Shown here: piece by piece, positions 33,619 through 45,313 of the stretch | Layout of the letters: each line of letters opens with the position of its first letter | Position numbering within the stretch: position 1 is the stretch's first letter | The notes under the pieces: model-generated | What the model saw: only the letters and a program-made list of their open reading frames with translations | The model's database searches: none | What the model was told of the DNA's origin: nothing | Source of the DNA: Streptomyces griseus subsp. griseus | GTDB taxonomy: Bacteria; Actinomycetota; Actinomycetes; Streptomycetales; Streptomycetaceae | Length of the DNA: 64,000 nucleotides | Direction of reading: 5' to 3' | Assembly (NCBI RefSeq): GCF_003610995.1 | Contig: NZ_CP032543.1 | Location: 558,001-622,000, forward strand | Program-made: the position numbers and the translations under genes

Positions 33619-34224
33619 TTGGCAGAGCGGAGCTGGGGCGGCACCAAGCTCGCCGACCGTCGCGCGGCCCGTCGGCTGACCTTGCTGGACACCGCCGAGC
33701 GCCTGGCCGGCGAGGAGGGGTGCGCGGCCGTCACGGTCCGGTCCGTCTGCCGGCAGGCGCGCCTCACCGACCGCTACTTCTACGAGAGCTTCACCGGGCG
33801 CGACGATCTGCTCCTCGCCGCCTTCGAGCGGGTCGCCGACAAGGCCAGGAACGCCTTGGAGCAGGCCGTGGCGCTCAGCGACCCGCGGCAGGAGGAGGTC
33901 AGGGCCCGGGCCGCCGTCTCCGCCTTCGTCGCCCTCGTGCTCGACGCGCCGCACAAGGGCCGGCTGCTCCTGCTGGAGCCCTTCGCGGACCCGGTGCTCG
34001 GGGCCCACAGCCACCGCCTCATGCCGGTGTTCACGGACCTCGTCGGCGGCCAGCTCTCCCGGGCGGGGGACGACATCGAACGCCGGATGGCCGCGCACGC
34101 CCTGGTCGGCGGCCTGGCGAGCCTCTTCGCGGGATGGCTGCACGGCACGCTCGACGTACCGCGCGAACGGCTGGAAGCACACTGCGTGGCGCTGGTGCTG
34201 GCGGCTACGGCGTCCCGGGGGTAG
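33619..34224 (+). CDS. TetR family transcriptional regulator
   Basis: 201-aa TetR repressor from a TTG start with GGAAGG upstream. The N-terminal helix-turn-helix covers residues 15-60 (LLDTAERLAGEEGCAAVTVRSV, ARLTDRYFYESFTGRDDLL). The remaining helices form the ligand domain, with AAHALVGGLASLFAGWL near the end. It is divergent from the MpaB-like oxygenase, which suggests it controls that gene and itself. Ligand unknown. Confidence 0.88.
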   Translation: MAERSWGGTKLADRRAARRLTLLDTAERLAGEEGCAAVTVRSVCRQARLTDRYFYESFTGRDDLLLAAFERVADKARNALEQAVALSDPRQEEVRARAAVSAFVALVLDAPHKGRLLLLEPFADPVLGAHSHRLMPVFTDLVGGQLSRAGDDIERRMAAHALVGGLASLFAGWLHGTLDVPRERLEAHCVALVLAATASRG

Positions 34225-34378
34225 CCCTCCCCCGGCGCGACGAGCGGGAAGTGACCGCAGGTCCGGCCGGTCCACCCGTGCGAGGCACGGGCGCCGCACC
34301 GTCACGTAAAACGAACAAGGTGAAAGATTAAACAACTACCTTCTCAATCACTTTCCCACTCAGTACGGTTGGGGACCC

Positions 34379-35728
34379 ATGAGTCCCCCCATCGCCCCCG
34401 TGGGCTGGAGTCGCTGGCTGGTGCCGCCCGCCGCTCTCGCGATCCACCTCTCCATCGGTCAGGCCTACGCCTGGTCCGTGTTCAAACCGCCGCTGGAAGA
34501 CGCGCTCGGCCTGAGCGGCACGCAGAGCGCGCTCCCCTTCCAGCTCGGCATCGTCATGCTCGGCCTCTCCGCCGCCTTCGGCGGCACACTCGTGGAGCGC
34601 CGAGGGCCGCGCTGGGCCATGACGGTCGCCCTCGTCTGCTTCTCCTCCGGCTTCCTGCTCTCCGCGCTCGGCGCCGCGACCGAGCAGTTCTGGCTGATCG
34701 TGTTCGGGTACGGCTTCGTCGGCGGCATCGGTCTCGGGATCGGCTACATCTCGCCCGTCTCGACGCTGATCAAGTGGTTCCCGGACCGGCCCGGCATGGC
34801 CACGGGCATCGCCATCATGGGTTTCGGCGGCGGTGCGCTGATCGCCTCACCGTGGTCGGCCCAGATGCTGGAGTCCTTCGGCAGCGACAGCTCCGGCATC
34901 GCGCTGGCCTTCCTCGTCCACGGACTGTCCTACGCCGTGTTCATGCTGCTCGGCGTCCTTCTCGTACGGGTGCCACGCCCGGCCGGCGAGAAGCGGGCGG
35001 CGGACGGTGCTCCCGCGGCGCCGGCCGGGCCCCAGGTGTCTGCGCGGCAGGCGCTGCGCACCCCGCAGTTCTGGCTGCTGTGGGTCGTGCTCTGCATGAA
35101 CGTCACCGCCGGGATCGGCATCCTGGAGAAGGCCGCGCCGATGATCGCGGACTTCTTCGCGGACACCTCCACGCCCGTGTCGGCGACCGCCGCTGCCGGA
35201 TTCGTCGCCCTGCTCTCCGCGGCCAACATGGCCGGCCGCATCGGCTGGTCCTCCACCTCCGACCTGATCGGGCGCAAGAACATCTACCGCGTCTACCTCG
35301 GTGCGGGCGTCGTCATGTACGCGCTCATCGCCCTGGTGGGCGACTCGTCCAAGCCCCTGTTCGTCCTGTGCGCGCTGGTCATCCTCTCCTTCTACGGAGG
35401 CGGCTTCGCGACGATCCCCGCCTACCTCAAGGACCTCTTCGGCACCTATCAGGTCGGGGCGATCCACGGCCGCCTCCTCACCGCCTGGTCCACCGCCGGT
35501 GTGCTGGGGCCGCTCATCGTGAACTGGATCGCCGACCGGCAGGAGGAGGCCGGAAAGCACGGCGCGGAGCTGTACGGGACGTCGCTCGTCATCATGATGG
35601 GCCTGCTCGTGATCGGCTTCGCCGCCAACGAGCTGGTGCGCCCGGTCCACCCGTCCCACCATCTCGACGCCGCCACACCGGAGAAGGGAGCGCCCGATGT
35701 CCGACGCCAGCAGTCAGAGTCCGCCTGA
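34379..35728 (+). CDS. OFA-type (oxalate/formate antiporter-like) MFS transporter
   Basis: 449-aa 12-helix major facilitator of the oxalate/formate antiporter family. The family marks IHLSIGQAYAWSVFKPPLE in helix 1, the RRGPRWAM loop after helix 2 and YISPVSTLIKWFPDRPGMATG in the helix 4-5 region are clear. The second half repeats the pattern, with GRIGWSSTSDLIGRKNIY. It moves a small carboxylate, such as formate, oxalate or pyruvate, but which one is unknown. The ATG at 34379 gives helix 1 at residue 12. Its last 32 bases overlap a 59-aa membrane gene. Confidence 0.9.
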   Translation: MSPPIAPVGWSRWLVPPAALAIHLSIGQAYAWSVFKPPLEDALGLSGTQSALPFQLGIVMLGLSAAFGGTLVERRGPRWAMTVALVCFSSGFLLSALGAATEQFWLIVFGYGFVGGIGLGIGYISPVSTLIKWFPDRPGMATGIAIMGFGGGALIASPWSAQMLESFGSDSSGIALAFLVHGLSYAVFMLLGVLLVRVPRPAGEKRAADGAPAAPAGPQVSARQALRTPQFWLLWVVLCMNVTAGIGILEKAAPMIADFFADTSTPVSATAAAGFVALLSAANMAGRIGWSSTSDLIGRKNIYRVYLGAGVVMYALIALVGDSSKPLFVLCALVILSFYGGGFATIPAYLKDLFGTYQVGAIHGRLLTAWSTAGVLGPLIVNWIADRQEEAGKHGAELYGTSLVIMMGLLVIGFAANELVRPVHPSHHLDAATPEKGAPDVRRQQSESA

Positions 35729-35876
35729 TGTGGACGACGGCACCGGCGGGCCGAGGCCGCCCGGGGTCAAGGACCGGCGGCCGCTGATCGTCTTCACCTG
35801 GCTGTGGGTGGGCACCCCGCTCGCGTACGGGCTGTACGAGCTGGTCCGCAAGGCGACCCAGCTGTTCACCGACTGA
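35697..35876 (+). CDS. MFS transporter small subunit
   Basis: 59-aa protein from ATG 35697, preceded by GGAG, starting inside the MFS gene in another frame. The N-terminal 28 residues are polar and Pro-rich. One membrane helix follows (LIVFTWLWVGTPLAYGLYELV) and then a short tail. Small one-helix proteins of this kind are consistently found behind OFA-family carriers in actinomycetes and are annotated as small subunits. No biochemical role is known. Confidence 0.8.
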   Translation: MSDASSQSPPDVDDGTGGPRPPGVKDRRPLIVFTWLWVGTPLAYGLYELVRKATQLFTD

Positions 35877-35877
35877 A

Positions 35878-35913
35878 CCGAGGCCGGGCCCGGCGGACCG
35901 GGCCCGGCCTCGG
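35878..35913. terminator. Strong bidirectional terminator
   Basis: A perfect 16-bp GC stem with loop CGGA, 2 bp after the small-subunit stop and 27 bp from the stop of the convergent acyl-CoA oxidase-like gene. Confidence 0.9.
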
Positions 35914-35940
35914 GCGTCGTCGGCGGGTGCCGTCGGCGGG

Positions 35941-37902
35941 TCAGCCCACCAGGTCCGGGGCGCGCAGCATGGCGGACGGGATGCCCCACGCGTCCACGAG
36001 GTCGCCCGCGAGGGGGCGGACCTTGCGGCAGAGGTCGTTCACCTCACGGGTGATCGCCTTGGACCGCTGGACGGTCAGCCGGCCGTGCTCCATGAACCAC
36101 GCCCGGTCCGCCTCGATCGTCGACAGGGCGAACAGATCGCACAGCAGCCCCAGCGCGACCTTGTTGCCGCCCTCGGGCAGCGTACGCATCGTGTCGACGA
36201 ACGCCTCCAGGACCAGCCTCTCGACGTGCGCGTGGGCGACGGCGATGACGTGGTCCTGCGCCTCGGAGAAGACCGCTCCGGGGTCGCGCTTCTGGTCGAC
36301 CCCCGCCTTGAGCCTGCGGGCCACCCCGGCGAGCATGTGCTCCTCGCGGTAGCGGAACATGGCCAGCTGGTACTCCGAGTCCAGCAGGCCGGCTTCCTGG
36401 TCCCACTCGTCGCCGCCCGGCAGCAGATCGCGAACCCGTTCGAGCAGCTTGTGGGCCGAGGTCTTCTCGATGACCGTGTCGACGGCGAGGCCGGTGACGT
36501 AGCGGACCATGCCGAGCTGGTCCAGGTCCTCGAACTCGCTCGCGTAGTCGGTGAGCAGGCCCTTGGCCACGAGCTGGAGCAGGACGTGGTTGTCGCCCTC
36601 GAAGGTGGTGAAGATGTCGCTGTCGGCCTTGAGGGCGGCGAACCGGTTGACGGCGAGATAGCCGGCGCCGCCGCACGCCTCGCGGCACTCCTGGATCACC
36701 CGGGTGGCGTGCCAGGTGCCGAGCGCCTTGGTCCCGGCGGCCCGGGCCTCCAGCAGGCGCCGCCCCTGCGGGTCGTCCTCCGCGCCGGAGAAGACGTCGT
36801 GCAGTTGCGTGCGTACGACGTCCTGGGCGAAGTGGAGAGCGTACGTCTGCGCGATGAGCGGCAGCAGCCGGCGCTGGTGCATCCCGTAGTCGAGGAGCAG
36901 CTGCTCCTCCTCCTGGGAGCCCGCCGCGAACTGCCGGCGCCGCAGGGCGTACTTCGTGGCGATGGTGAGGGCGACCTTGGCGGCGTTGACCCCGGCGCCG
37001 CCGACGCTGACGCGGCCCTGGACCAGGGTGCCGAGCATGGTGAAGAAGCGGCGGTCGGGGTTGTCGATCGTGCTCTCGTAGACGCCCTCCGGGGTGACGT
37101 CGGCGAACCGGTTGAGCAGCGCCTCGCGGGGGACCCGCACGCCGTCGAAGCGGATGCGCCCGTTGTCCACGCCGTTGAGGCCCATCTTGCGGCCGTCGTC
37201 CTCGATGTGGACGCCGGGCGCCGCCTCCCCGCCGGCCCGGATCGGCACGACCAGGGCGTGCACGCCCCGGGACTCCCCGCCCACCTCCAGCTGGGCGAAG
37301 ACGACCGCCAGCTCACCGTGGCGGGCCGCGTTGCCGATGTAGTCCTTGCGGGCCTGGTCGCCCTCGGTGGTGATGACGAACTCCTGGGCGGCGGCGTCGT
37401 ACCGCGCGACGGTACCGAGGGCCTGCACGTTGGAGCCGTGCCCGGTCTCGGTCATCGCGAAGCAGCCCATCAGCTCCCCGGTGATCAGGTCCGGCAGATA
37501 GGTGTCGTGGTGGCGTTCGGTGCCCAGGTGCAGGATCGCGCCGCCGAAGAGCCCGAACTGGACGCCGACCTTCACCAGCACCGACAGATCACCGAAGGCG
37601 AGCGTCTCGAACGCGGCGATCGAGGCCCCGACGTCACCGCCTCCGCCGTACTCCTTCGGGAAGCCCATGCCGGTCTGGCCCGTCGCCGCCATCCCGACCA
37701 CGAGTTCGCGCACCCGTTCGCGGAACGCGTCGATGGAGAGCTCGTCGGCCTCTTCCAGGACCGAGGCGTACGTCACCAGGTTGGTGCGGACCAGATCGCG
37801 GACTGCCGCGTACTCGCCGTCCAGGACCTCGGTGAGGGCCTGGACGTCGAGTTCCGGCTGCACATATCCGTCGGGGGCGGTGGGTGTTCTGTCGGTGCTC
37901 AT
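35941..37902 (-). CDS. Acyl-CoA dehydrogenase/oxidase (ACOX-like)
   Basis: 653-aa flavoprotein whose length matches peroxisomal-type acyl-CoA oxidases rather than 400-aa dehydrogenases. The flavin/substrate segment is CFAMTETGHGSNVQALGT. The middle domain shows DGRKMGLNGVDNGRIRFDGV, and the catalytic Glu lies in FTTFEGDNHVLLQLVAKGLL. A long C-terminal helical domain follows. It should form a trans-2-enoyl-CoA; whether oxygen or an electron-transfer flavoprotein takes the electrons is unknown. It is the downstream gene of a same-strand pair with the alpha/beta hydrolase, separated by 40 bp. Confidence 0.9.
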   Translation of the reverse strand: MSTDRTPTAPDGYVQPELDVQALTEVLDGEYAAVRDLVRTNLVTYASVLEEADELSIDAFRERVRELVVGMAATGQTGMGFPKEYGGGGDVGASIAAFETLAFGDLSVLVKVGVQFGLFGGAILHLGTERHHDTYLPDLITGELMGCFAMTETGHGSNVQALGTVARYDAAAQEFVITTEGDQARKDYIGNAARHGELAVVFAQLEVGGESRGVHALVVPIRAGGEAAPGVHIEDDGRKMGLNGVDNGRIRFDGVRVPREALLNRFADVTPEGVYESTIDNPDRRFFTMLGTLVQGRVSVGGAGVNAAKVALTIATKYALRRRQFAAGSQEEEQLLLDYGMHQRRLLPLIAQTYALHFAQDVVRTQLHDVFSGAEDDPQGRRLLEARAAGTKALGTWHATRVIQECREACGGAGYLAVNRFAALKADSDIFTTFEGDNHVLLQLVAKGLLTDYASEFEDLDQLGMVRYVTGLAVDTVIEKTSAHKLLERVRDLLPGGDEWDQEAGLLDSEYQLAMFRYREEHMLAGVARRLKAGVDQKRDPGAVFSEAQDHVIAVAHAHVERLVLEAFVDTMRTLPEGGNKVALGLLCDLFALSTIEADRAWFMEHGRLTVQRSKAITREVNDLCRKVRPLAGDLVDAWGIPSAMLRAPDLVG

Positions 37903-37942
37903 AGCCTCTGGCTACCCCGACCGGCAGCGATCACGCGATACG

Positions 37943-38812
37943 TCACGCGGCGCCGTCGAGTACCTCACGCAGACGGCGGGCGAATTCGTCCGGCTTCCCC
38001 GGGTAGCCGAACTCCCCGTCGAGGAATCCACCGTGATGGCTCGGGAACACGGTCGCCCGCTGCCCGAGCAGTTCGGCGGTCGCGACAGCGATACGCCCGG
38101 TCTGGACGCCCTCGGACTCCTCCCCCACCGCGATCACCACGCGGGTGGCGGCACCGGTGAGCGCCTCGACGTCCGGCCGATGGTCACTGACCGCCCAGGA
38201 CCGGTCGGACAGCAGCGGATCGTCGCGCGATCCGTCGTCCTCGGTGGGCATCCCGAACGCGGCCGGGTCGGGCTCCGGCCGGTCGAAGTACGCGTCGGTG
38301 AACTCGCCCTCCCAGGAGGTCATGGCCACGAAGGCGGCCATTCCGGCCCCCCAGCCCCGCTTCTCGTACGCCTCCCGGACGGCGGCGCGGGCCCGCACGG
38401 CGGCCGGACCGTCCGGCGTGAGGGTGATGAGCGGCGGCTCGTGGGCGACCAGGACGGTCAGATCACCGGGGTATCTGGCCACGAGCGCGAGTGCGGTGAC
38501 CGCTCCCCCACTGCTGGCGAACATCTCGACCGGACCGGCAGCGAGTCCCTGGATCAGGGCGTGCACGTCATCGGCCTGGGTCTCGGGGGTGTGGTCGGCC
38601 CGGCCGTCCCTGCGGACGCTGCGGCCGAGCCCGCGCGGGTCGTAGGTGACCACGGTCCGGTCGGGGAACCGGGCGGCGAGCGCGGCGAAGCCGGTGGCGT
38701 CCATGGGCTGCCCGATCATGAGCAACGGGGGGTGCCCGTCGGTGGTGGGGAGCGGCCCGTGGACGTCGTACACGAGATCGGCATCGGCGGTGGTGAGCGT
38801 GTGGGTCTTCAT
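37943..38812 (-). CDS. Alpha/beta hydrolase
   Basis: 289-aa hydrolase with the canonical fold. The oxyanion-hole region is PLLMIGQPMDATGF. DPRGLGRS precedes the nucleophile elbow FASSGGAVTALALV, a variant of GxSxG in which the position before the nucleophile is also Ser. A late histidine in FPSHHGGFL completes the triad. It probably acts on a small ester, lactone or epoxide. It sits 40 bp upstream of the acyl-CoA oxidase-like gene and may share its transcript. Confidence 0.88.
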   Translation of the reverse strand: MKTHTLTTADADLVYDVHGPLPTTDGHPPLLMIGQPMDATGFAALAARFPDRTVVTYDPRGLGRSVRRDGRADHTPETQADDVHALIQGLAAGPVEMFASSGGAVTALALVARYPGDLTVLVAHEPPLITLTPDGPAAVRARAAVREAYEKRGWGAGMAAFVAMTSWEGEFTDAYFDRPEPDPAAFGMPTEDDGSRDDPLLSDRSWAVSDHRPDVEALTGAATRVVIAVGEESEGVQTGRIAVATAELLGQRATVFPSHHGGFLDGEFGYPGKPDEFARRLREVLDGAA

Positions 38813-38842
38813 ACCTGGGCAGACTGTCCCCGGCCCGAGAAC

Positions 38843-39529
38843 TCACCGGTCCGGACCAGAGTCTGTGGACGCCGCCGCCCGCATTCCGTGCCGCCGGGGT
38901 TCAGCCCCCGTCCGGGCGGGCGTGCACGCTGACGGCGTAACCGCCTCCCGGGACGTAAGGGGCTCCCCCCAGGTGGCGTAGCGCTGCCGCAGGGTCAGTC
39001 CGGCCCCCGCGCACCATCCGTCGAACTCCGCCAGCCCGAAGGGCGCTTCGGGCAGCGGCAGGTGTGCGGCGTCCAGCCCCATGCCCGTGACCAGCAGACC
39101 GCCGGGCCGCAGTGCGGCCGACAGCTGCCCGATCACCGCCGCCTCGGTGCCCGGGGCCAGGAGAGGGATGACGTTTCCGGCGGCGAGGACCAGGTCGAAG
39201 TCCGGTTCCAGACCGAGGGTGTCCGTACGGGCCAGGTCCCCGAGGAGCCACTCCTGTGCGGGGGCCTCGCGGCGGGCGACGGCGAGCATCGAGGCGTCGA
39301 CGTCCACGCCGGTGCAGTGATGGCCCAGCTCGGCAAGCCGGATCGCGATCCGCCCGGTGCCGCAGCCGGCGTCGAGCACCCGGGCGCCGGGCTCCAGCAA
39401 AGCGGCGCAGAACGTGGCCTCGCCGTGGACGTCCTGCCCCGATGCGGCGAGCCGCGCGAAACGCCGGGCGTACGACTCCCCGGCCTCTCCGCCGGTCAGT
39501 TCCGCCCAGCGGTCCCGTTTGCCGGTCAT
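38843..39529 (-). CDS. Class I SAM methyltransferase, C-terminus frameshifted
   Basis: 228-aa open frame. The SAM-binding motif LLEPGARVLDAGCGTGRIAI and acidic VDVDASML are normal, as are LGLEPDFDLVLAAGNVI and ALRPGGLLVTG. After RYATWG the frame gives an Arg/Thr-rich tail. The -1 frame gives APYVPGGGYAVSVHARPDGG with a stop at 38901, which matches the usual end of the family. One more G in the run at 38965-38970 (minus strand) would repair it. The deficit is at the very end, so the enzyme may still fold. Substrate unknown. Confidence 0.8.
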   Translation of the reverse strand: MTGKRDRWAELTGGEAGESYARRFARLAASGQDVHGEATFCAALLEPGARVLDAGCGTGRIAIRLAELGHHCTGVDVDASMLAVARREAPAQEWLLGDLARTDTLGLEPDFDLVLAAGNVIPLLAPGTEAAVIGQLSAALRPGGLLVTGMGLDAAHLPLPEAPFGLAEFDGWCAGAGLTLRQRYATWGEPLTSREAVTPSACTPARTGAEPRRHGMRAAASTDSGPDR

Positions 39530-39924
39530 GTCCGTGTGCCTTCCCGTCAGCCCCGCGCTCCCGTGGGAGCGGCTCCTTACCTGTCAGAGCCTAGAACCCG
39601 CCCGGACCCCCGGACCCATGGGACCAGCAGGTGCGCGCCGCCGACGTACCCGGTGAGCGTGCCGGTCGGCGGCAGCAGCAGGCCGGGGATCGCGTGCCGC
39701 ACCGCGATGATCGACGTACTGCTGCCGCCGCTCGCCTCGGAGCTGGTCACCGCGCCGGACCTCATCGGCTGGACGGCCGGTCCCGCCGTGGCTGCGAAAC
39801 CCTCCCTTACCGCACCGACGAGGAGGCCACGCGGCTCGGAGGCGACGGCGCTGCCCCGGGCCTGACACCCGCAGACGAGCCGCGGCCGGGGCCCTCAGGC
39901 GATCGGCGGGCGCGACCAGGGTTC
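39530..39924. other. Intergenic region, no gene recognised
   Basis: About 395 bp between the methyltransferase start and the stop of the secreted peptidase-like gene, both on the minus strand. Open frames on both strands lack ribosome sites and family resemblance. Confidence 0.4.
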
Positions 39925-41193
39925 TCAACCGGCCGTTCCCACCGCCCTCTTCACCAGCTCCCGCACCTGGCGCACGATGTCCGAGCGGTTGCGCTCGAAC
40001 TCCGGGTCGGTGACCCCGCCCGTCGCCGGGTCGGTGTTCCCCGCGCCGAACTGCAGGACCGGGGTGTGCAGATGGCCGCCCGGCAGCTTCGACAGCCCCA
40101 GCCGGTCGCGCAGCAGGGTGACCCGGTAGGCGATCTCGTTGGAGAGGTAGTCGCCGCCGCCCCCGGCTCGCGCGGTCGATCCCGGGGTGGGCCCGTCCGG
40201 CCTGGTCACCGGCTGGGTGGCGCCCGCCGGGATCTCGGTGACCTCGGTGTTGTCGTAGACCGGGAAACGGCCCGTCCCCGCTTCGGTCAGCGTGCGGTAC
40301 GGGAGGGTCGTGGAGGTCCACTGCGGCTGCGAGGCGGGGTCGGTGACCGGCACCGTTCCGGTCGACGCCACGTTCTCGTTGTCGGGGAAGCCGCCACGCC
40401 AGGCGCCGTTGGTGCGCTCCACGTCGAACCGGCCCTGGCGGCCCTGGCTGACGGTGGTGAACAGGTCCACATGCGGCAGCTGGCGGGCGAGGGCCCGCTC
40501 CACGGTCCCCTCGGCGAAGTCGGCCCAGCGCACGGGGAAGACGACGGTTTCGATCCGGGCGGGACCCTCGGAGGTCTGCACCAGGGTGCCGTCCAGGGCG
40601 AGCGCGCTCGCGCCCGACGGGTTGCCGATCCGGACGTCCCTGTCCAAGGTGAACGGATCGAAGCCGGTGACGAGGACCCGCTTCACCTGACGGCCCGGAC
40701 GGCGTATGTCGTCCTGGCCGCGCGAGGAGGTCTCCAGAGCGGTGTGCAGGGCCTTGCGCTGCCGCTCGTCCAGCCCGAACCGGGGTGTCCAGGCGCGCAG
40801 TTCGCGGCTGAGCGCGAGCCGGGCCCAGTACAGCGGACGGTCATCGCCCCGGCTCAGATCACCCGTGGCGGGTCCACGCCCCTGCGCACGGTCCACGGCA
40901 CGCCGCCACAGCGCCGAGCCGTGCCGGGCCACCGATCGCTCCGCCTGCGCGTAACTACGGGACCTCTTGAGGTCGTGGGCGAAGCGCGGGGCGAGGGCGT
41001 CGAATCCGCTGCGGCGCAGGATCTCCTGCGGGGCGGCCCGGTCCAGGCGTTGCTCCTCGACGGTGGGCGGCGCGGCGCTGCGGGCGGTCCCGGCGGAGGA
41101 CGCGGTGGCGGGCAGGGCGGAGCCCGCGAGGACGAGCAGGAGCGTCACACCACCCAGGCCGAGCCGGGTGGTTGCGGGGAACTGGTGTGTCAC
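39925..41193 (-). CDS. Secreted pyroglutamyl-peptidase-like protein
   Basis: 422-aa exported protein. A signal peptide (TTRLGLGGVTLLLVLAGSALPATASS) and a 120-residue unfamiliar region precede a C15-type domain starting KRVLVTGFDPFTLDRDVRIGNPSG. The catalytic Glu aligns with Glu259 (FDVERTNGAW) and the His with His376 (GGHLHTP). The catalytic Cys is replaced: the expected Y-x-C-N is YLSNEIAY, so Ser351 stands there. It may be a serine variant or a non-catalytic binding protein. GTG 41193 is chosen because it begins the signal peptide, and AAAGGG precedes it. Confidence 0.82.
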   Translation of the reverse strand: MTHQFPATTRLGLGGVTLLLVLAGSALPATASSAGTARSAAPPTVEEQRLDRAAPQEILRRSGFDALAPRFAHDLKRSRSYAQAERSVARHGSALWRRAVDRAQGRGPATGDLSRGDDRPLYWARLALSRELRAWTPRFGLDERQRKALHTALETSSRGQDDIRRPGRQVKRVLVTGFDPFTLDRDVRIGNPSGASALALDGTLVQTSEGPARIETVVFPVRWADFAEGTVERALARQLPHVDLFTTVSQGRQGRFDVERTNGAWRGGFPDNENVASTGTVPVTDPASQPQWTSTTLPYRTLTEAGTGRFPVYDNTEVTEIPAGATQPVTRPDGPTPGSTARAGGGGDYLSNEIAYRVTLLRDRLGLSKLPGGHLHTPVLQFGAGNTDPATGGVTDPEFERNRSDIVRQVRELVKRAVGTAG

Positions 41194-41499
41194 GTGGGCC
41201 CTTTCGGCAGAGCGGAACGGTCGGTCCCGCGCAGTATCGCGGCACCACCTCGGGCGACGCCATGGGGCATCAGCTCGGTTGGGGCGCCCGGCCACCTGCC
41301 GCCGGGTGCGCGCAGCCAGACGAACCGTACGACCGGCGCACCTGCCGCGAACCGCCTCCGGCCGTCCCGCGTCGTACGTCGCCAGTGTGCCGGCCTGCCC
41401 CCCGGGACCTCCCGGCCGCCACGCACTGCGGCGACCGACGGGGCGACCGGACTCCTTCGTGGAGAGGGCCTACAGCGGACTGGCAAGGCGTCGATGCAA

Positions 41500-41990
41500 G
41501 GCAAGCCGTGCGGGAGCGCCGGGGCGGTCGCCCGTGCCAGGCCGGGCGCCACGGGAAGCAGCGTCGGCGCCCCTGCTGTCAGGGCGGACAGAACTGCCGA
41601 CGCCATGCCCGCCCGCCGTACGTGGGGCCGACCGGTCAGCGCTACGGCACCCGGCGCCCCGCCGACACCGAAGGAGCCAGGCATCCACCCCACCGACGAG
41701 GCTCCCCCAGCCCCGTTGGCCGGCCAGGACGATCAACGCCAGGCTCACCGGCCCGGAGAAGCACAGGTCGCTCAGGCCTATGACGGCCAGCAGCGGAGTC
41801 AGCACCGAGTGGCGCCGTAGGTAACGCAGACCGTCCCGAAGGTCCGTCCAGGCAGGCTTGTCCGTCTCGGCTCCTCGGCGCCCGTCAGCGGACGGATGCG
41901 TACCGCCGGCCACCTCGCGACCGCTGACGACGACGGGCCGACCCAGCAGAACGAGGACAGCACGGACCTACGAACACCGGCACGCAACCG
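41500..41990 (-). pseudogene. MFS transporter remnant with several frameshifts
   Basis: Three frames join into one MFS segment. VRIRPLTGAEEP is followed, in another frame, by DLRDGLRYLRRHSVLTPLLAVI and LCFSGPVSLALIVLAGQRGWGS. A third frame carries MPGSFGVGGAPGAVALTGRPHVRRAG and SALTAGAPTLLPVAPGLARA. Both ends of a normal 400-aa carrier are missing. It is a clearly decayed drug-exporter-like gene. The stretch 41194-41500 beside it shows nothing recognisable. Confidence 0.65.
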
Positions 41991-42020
41991 GATCCGCACA
42001 GGGCGTGGATCCGGCCACCA

Positions 42021-45058
<3,038 letters not shown>

Positions 45059-45065
45059 TCACTCC

Positions 45066-45105
45066 GGCTGAGGGGCCGGTGCGTACGCGCACCGGCCCCT
45101 CAGCC
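45066..45105 (+). terminator. katG terminator
   Basis: A perfect 18-bp stem with loop TACG, starting 8 bp past the katG stop. Confidence 0.93.
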
Positions 45106-45207
45106 CTTCCGCACGGCGAGGGCGGCTCGGACGGTGTCCGGGCCGCCCTTTGCGCGCCGCCCCGTCCCGGTTCCCTAGGTTTGGTACCTTTCACTGGACA
45201 CGTAAAT

Positions 45208-45221
45208 CGATCGGATGTTCG
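45208..45221 (+). promoter_or_regulatory. SOS-box-like site before recA
   Basis: CGATC-GGAT-GTTCG differs by one base from the actinobacterial LexA box CGAAC-N4-GTTCG. It lies about 92 bp upstream of the recA ATG. Confidence 0.5.
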
Positions 45222-45313
45222 TTTTTCGGATCTCCGAAACGTCCGTTGTCGGCAGTAGACGCCCCACGTTCTCCGACGTGCGGCGGGCCTCTCCATCGGA
45301 CCGGGTGAACCAC

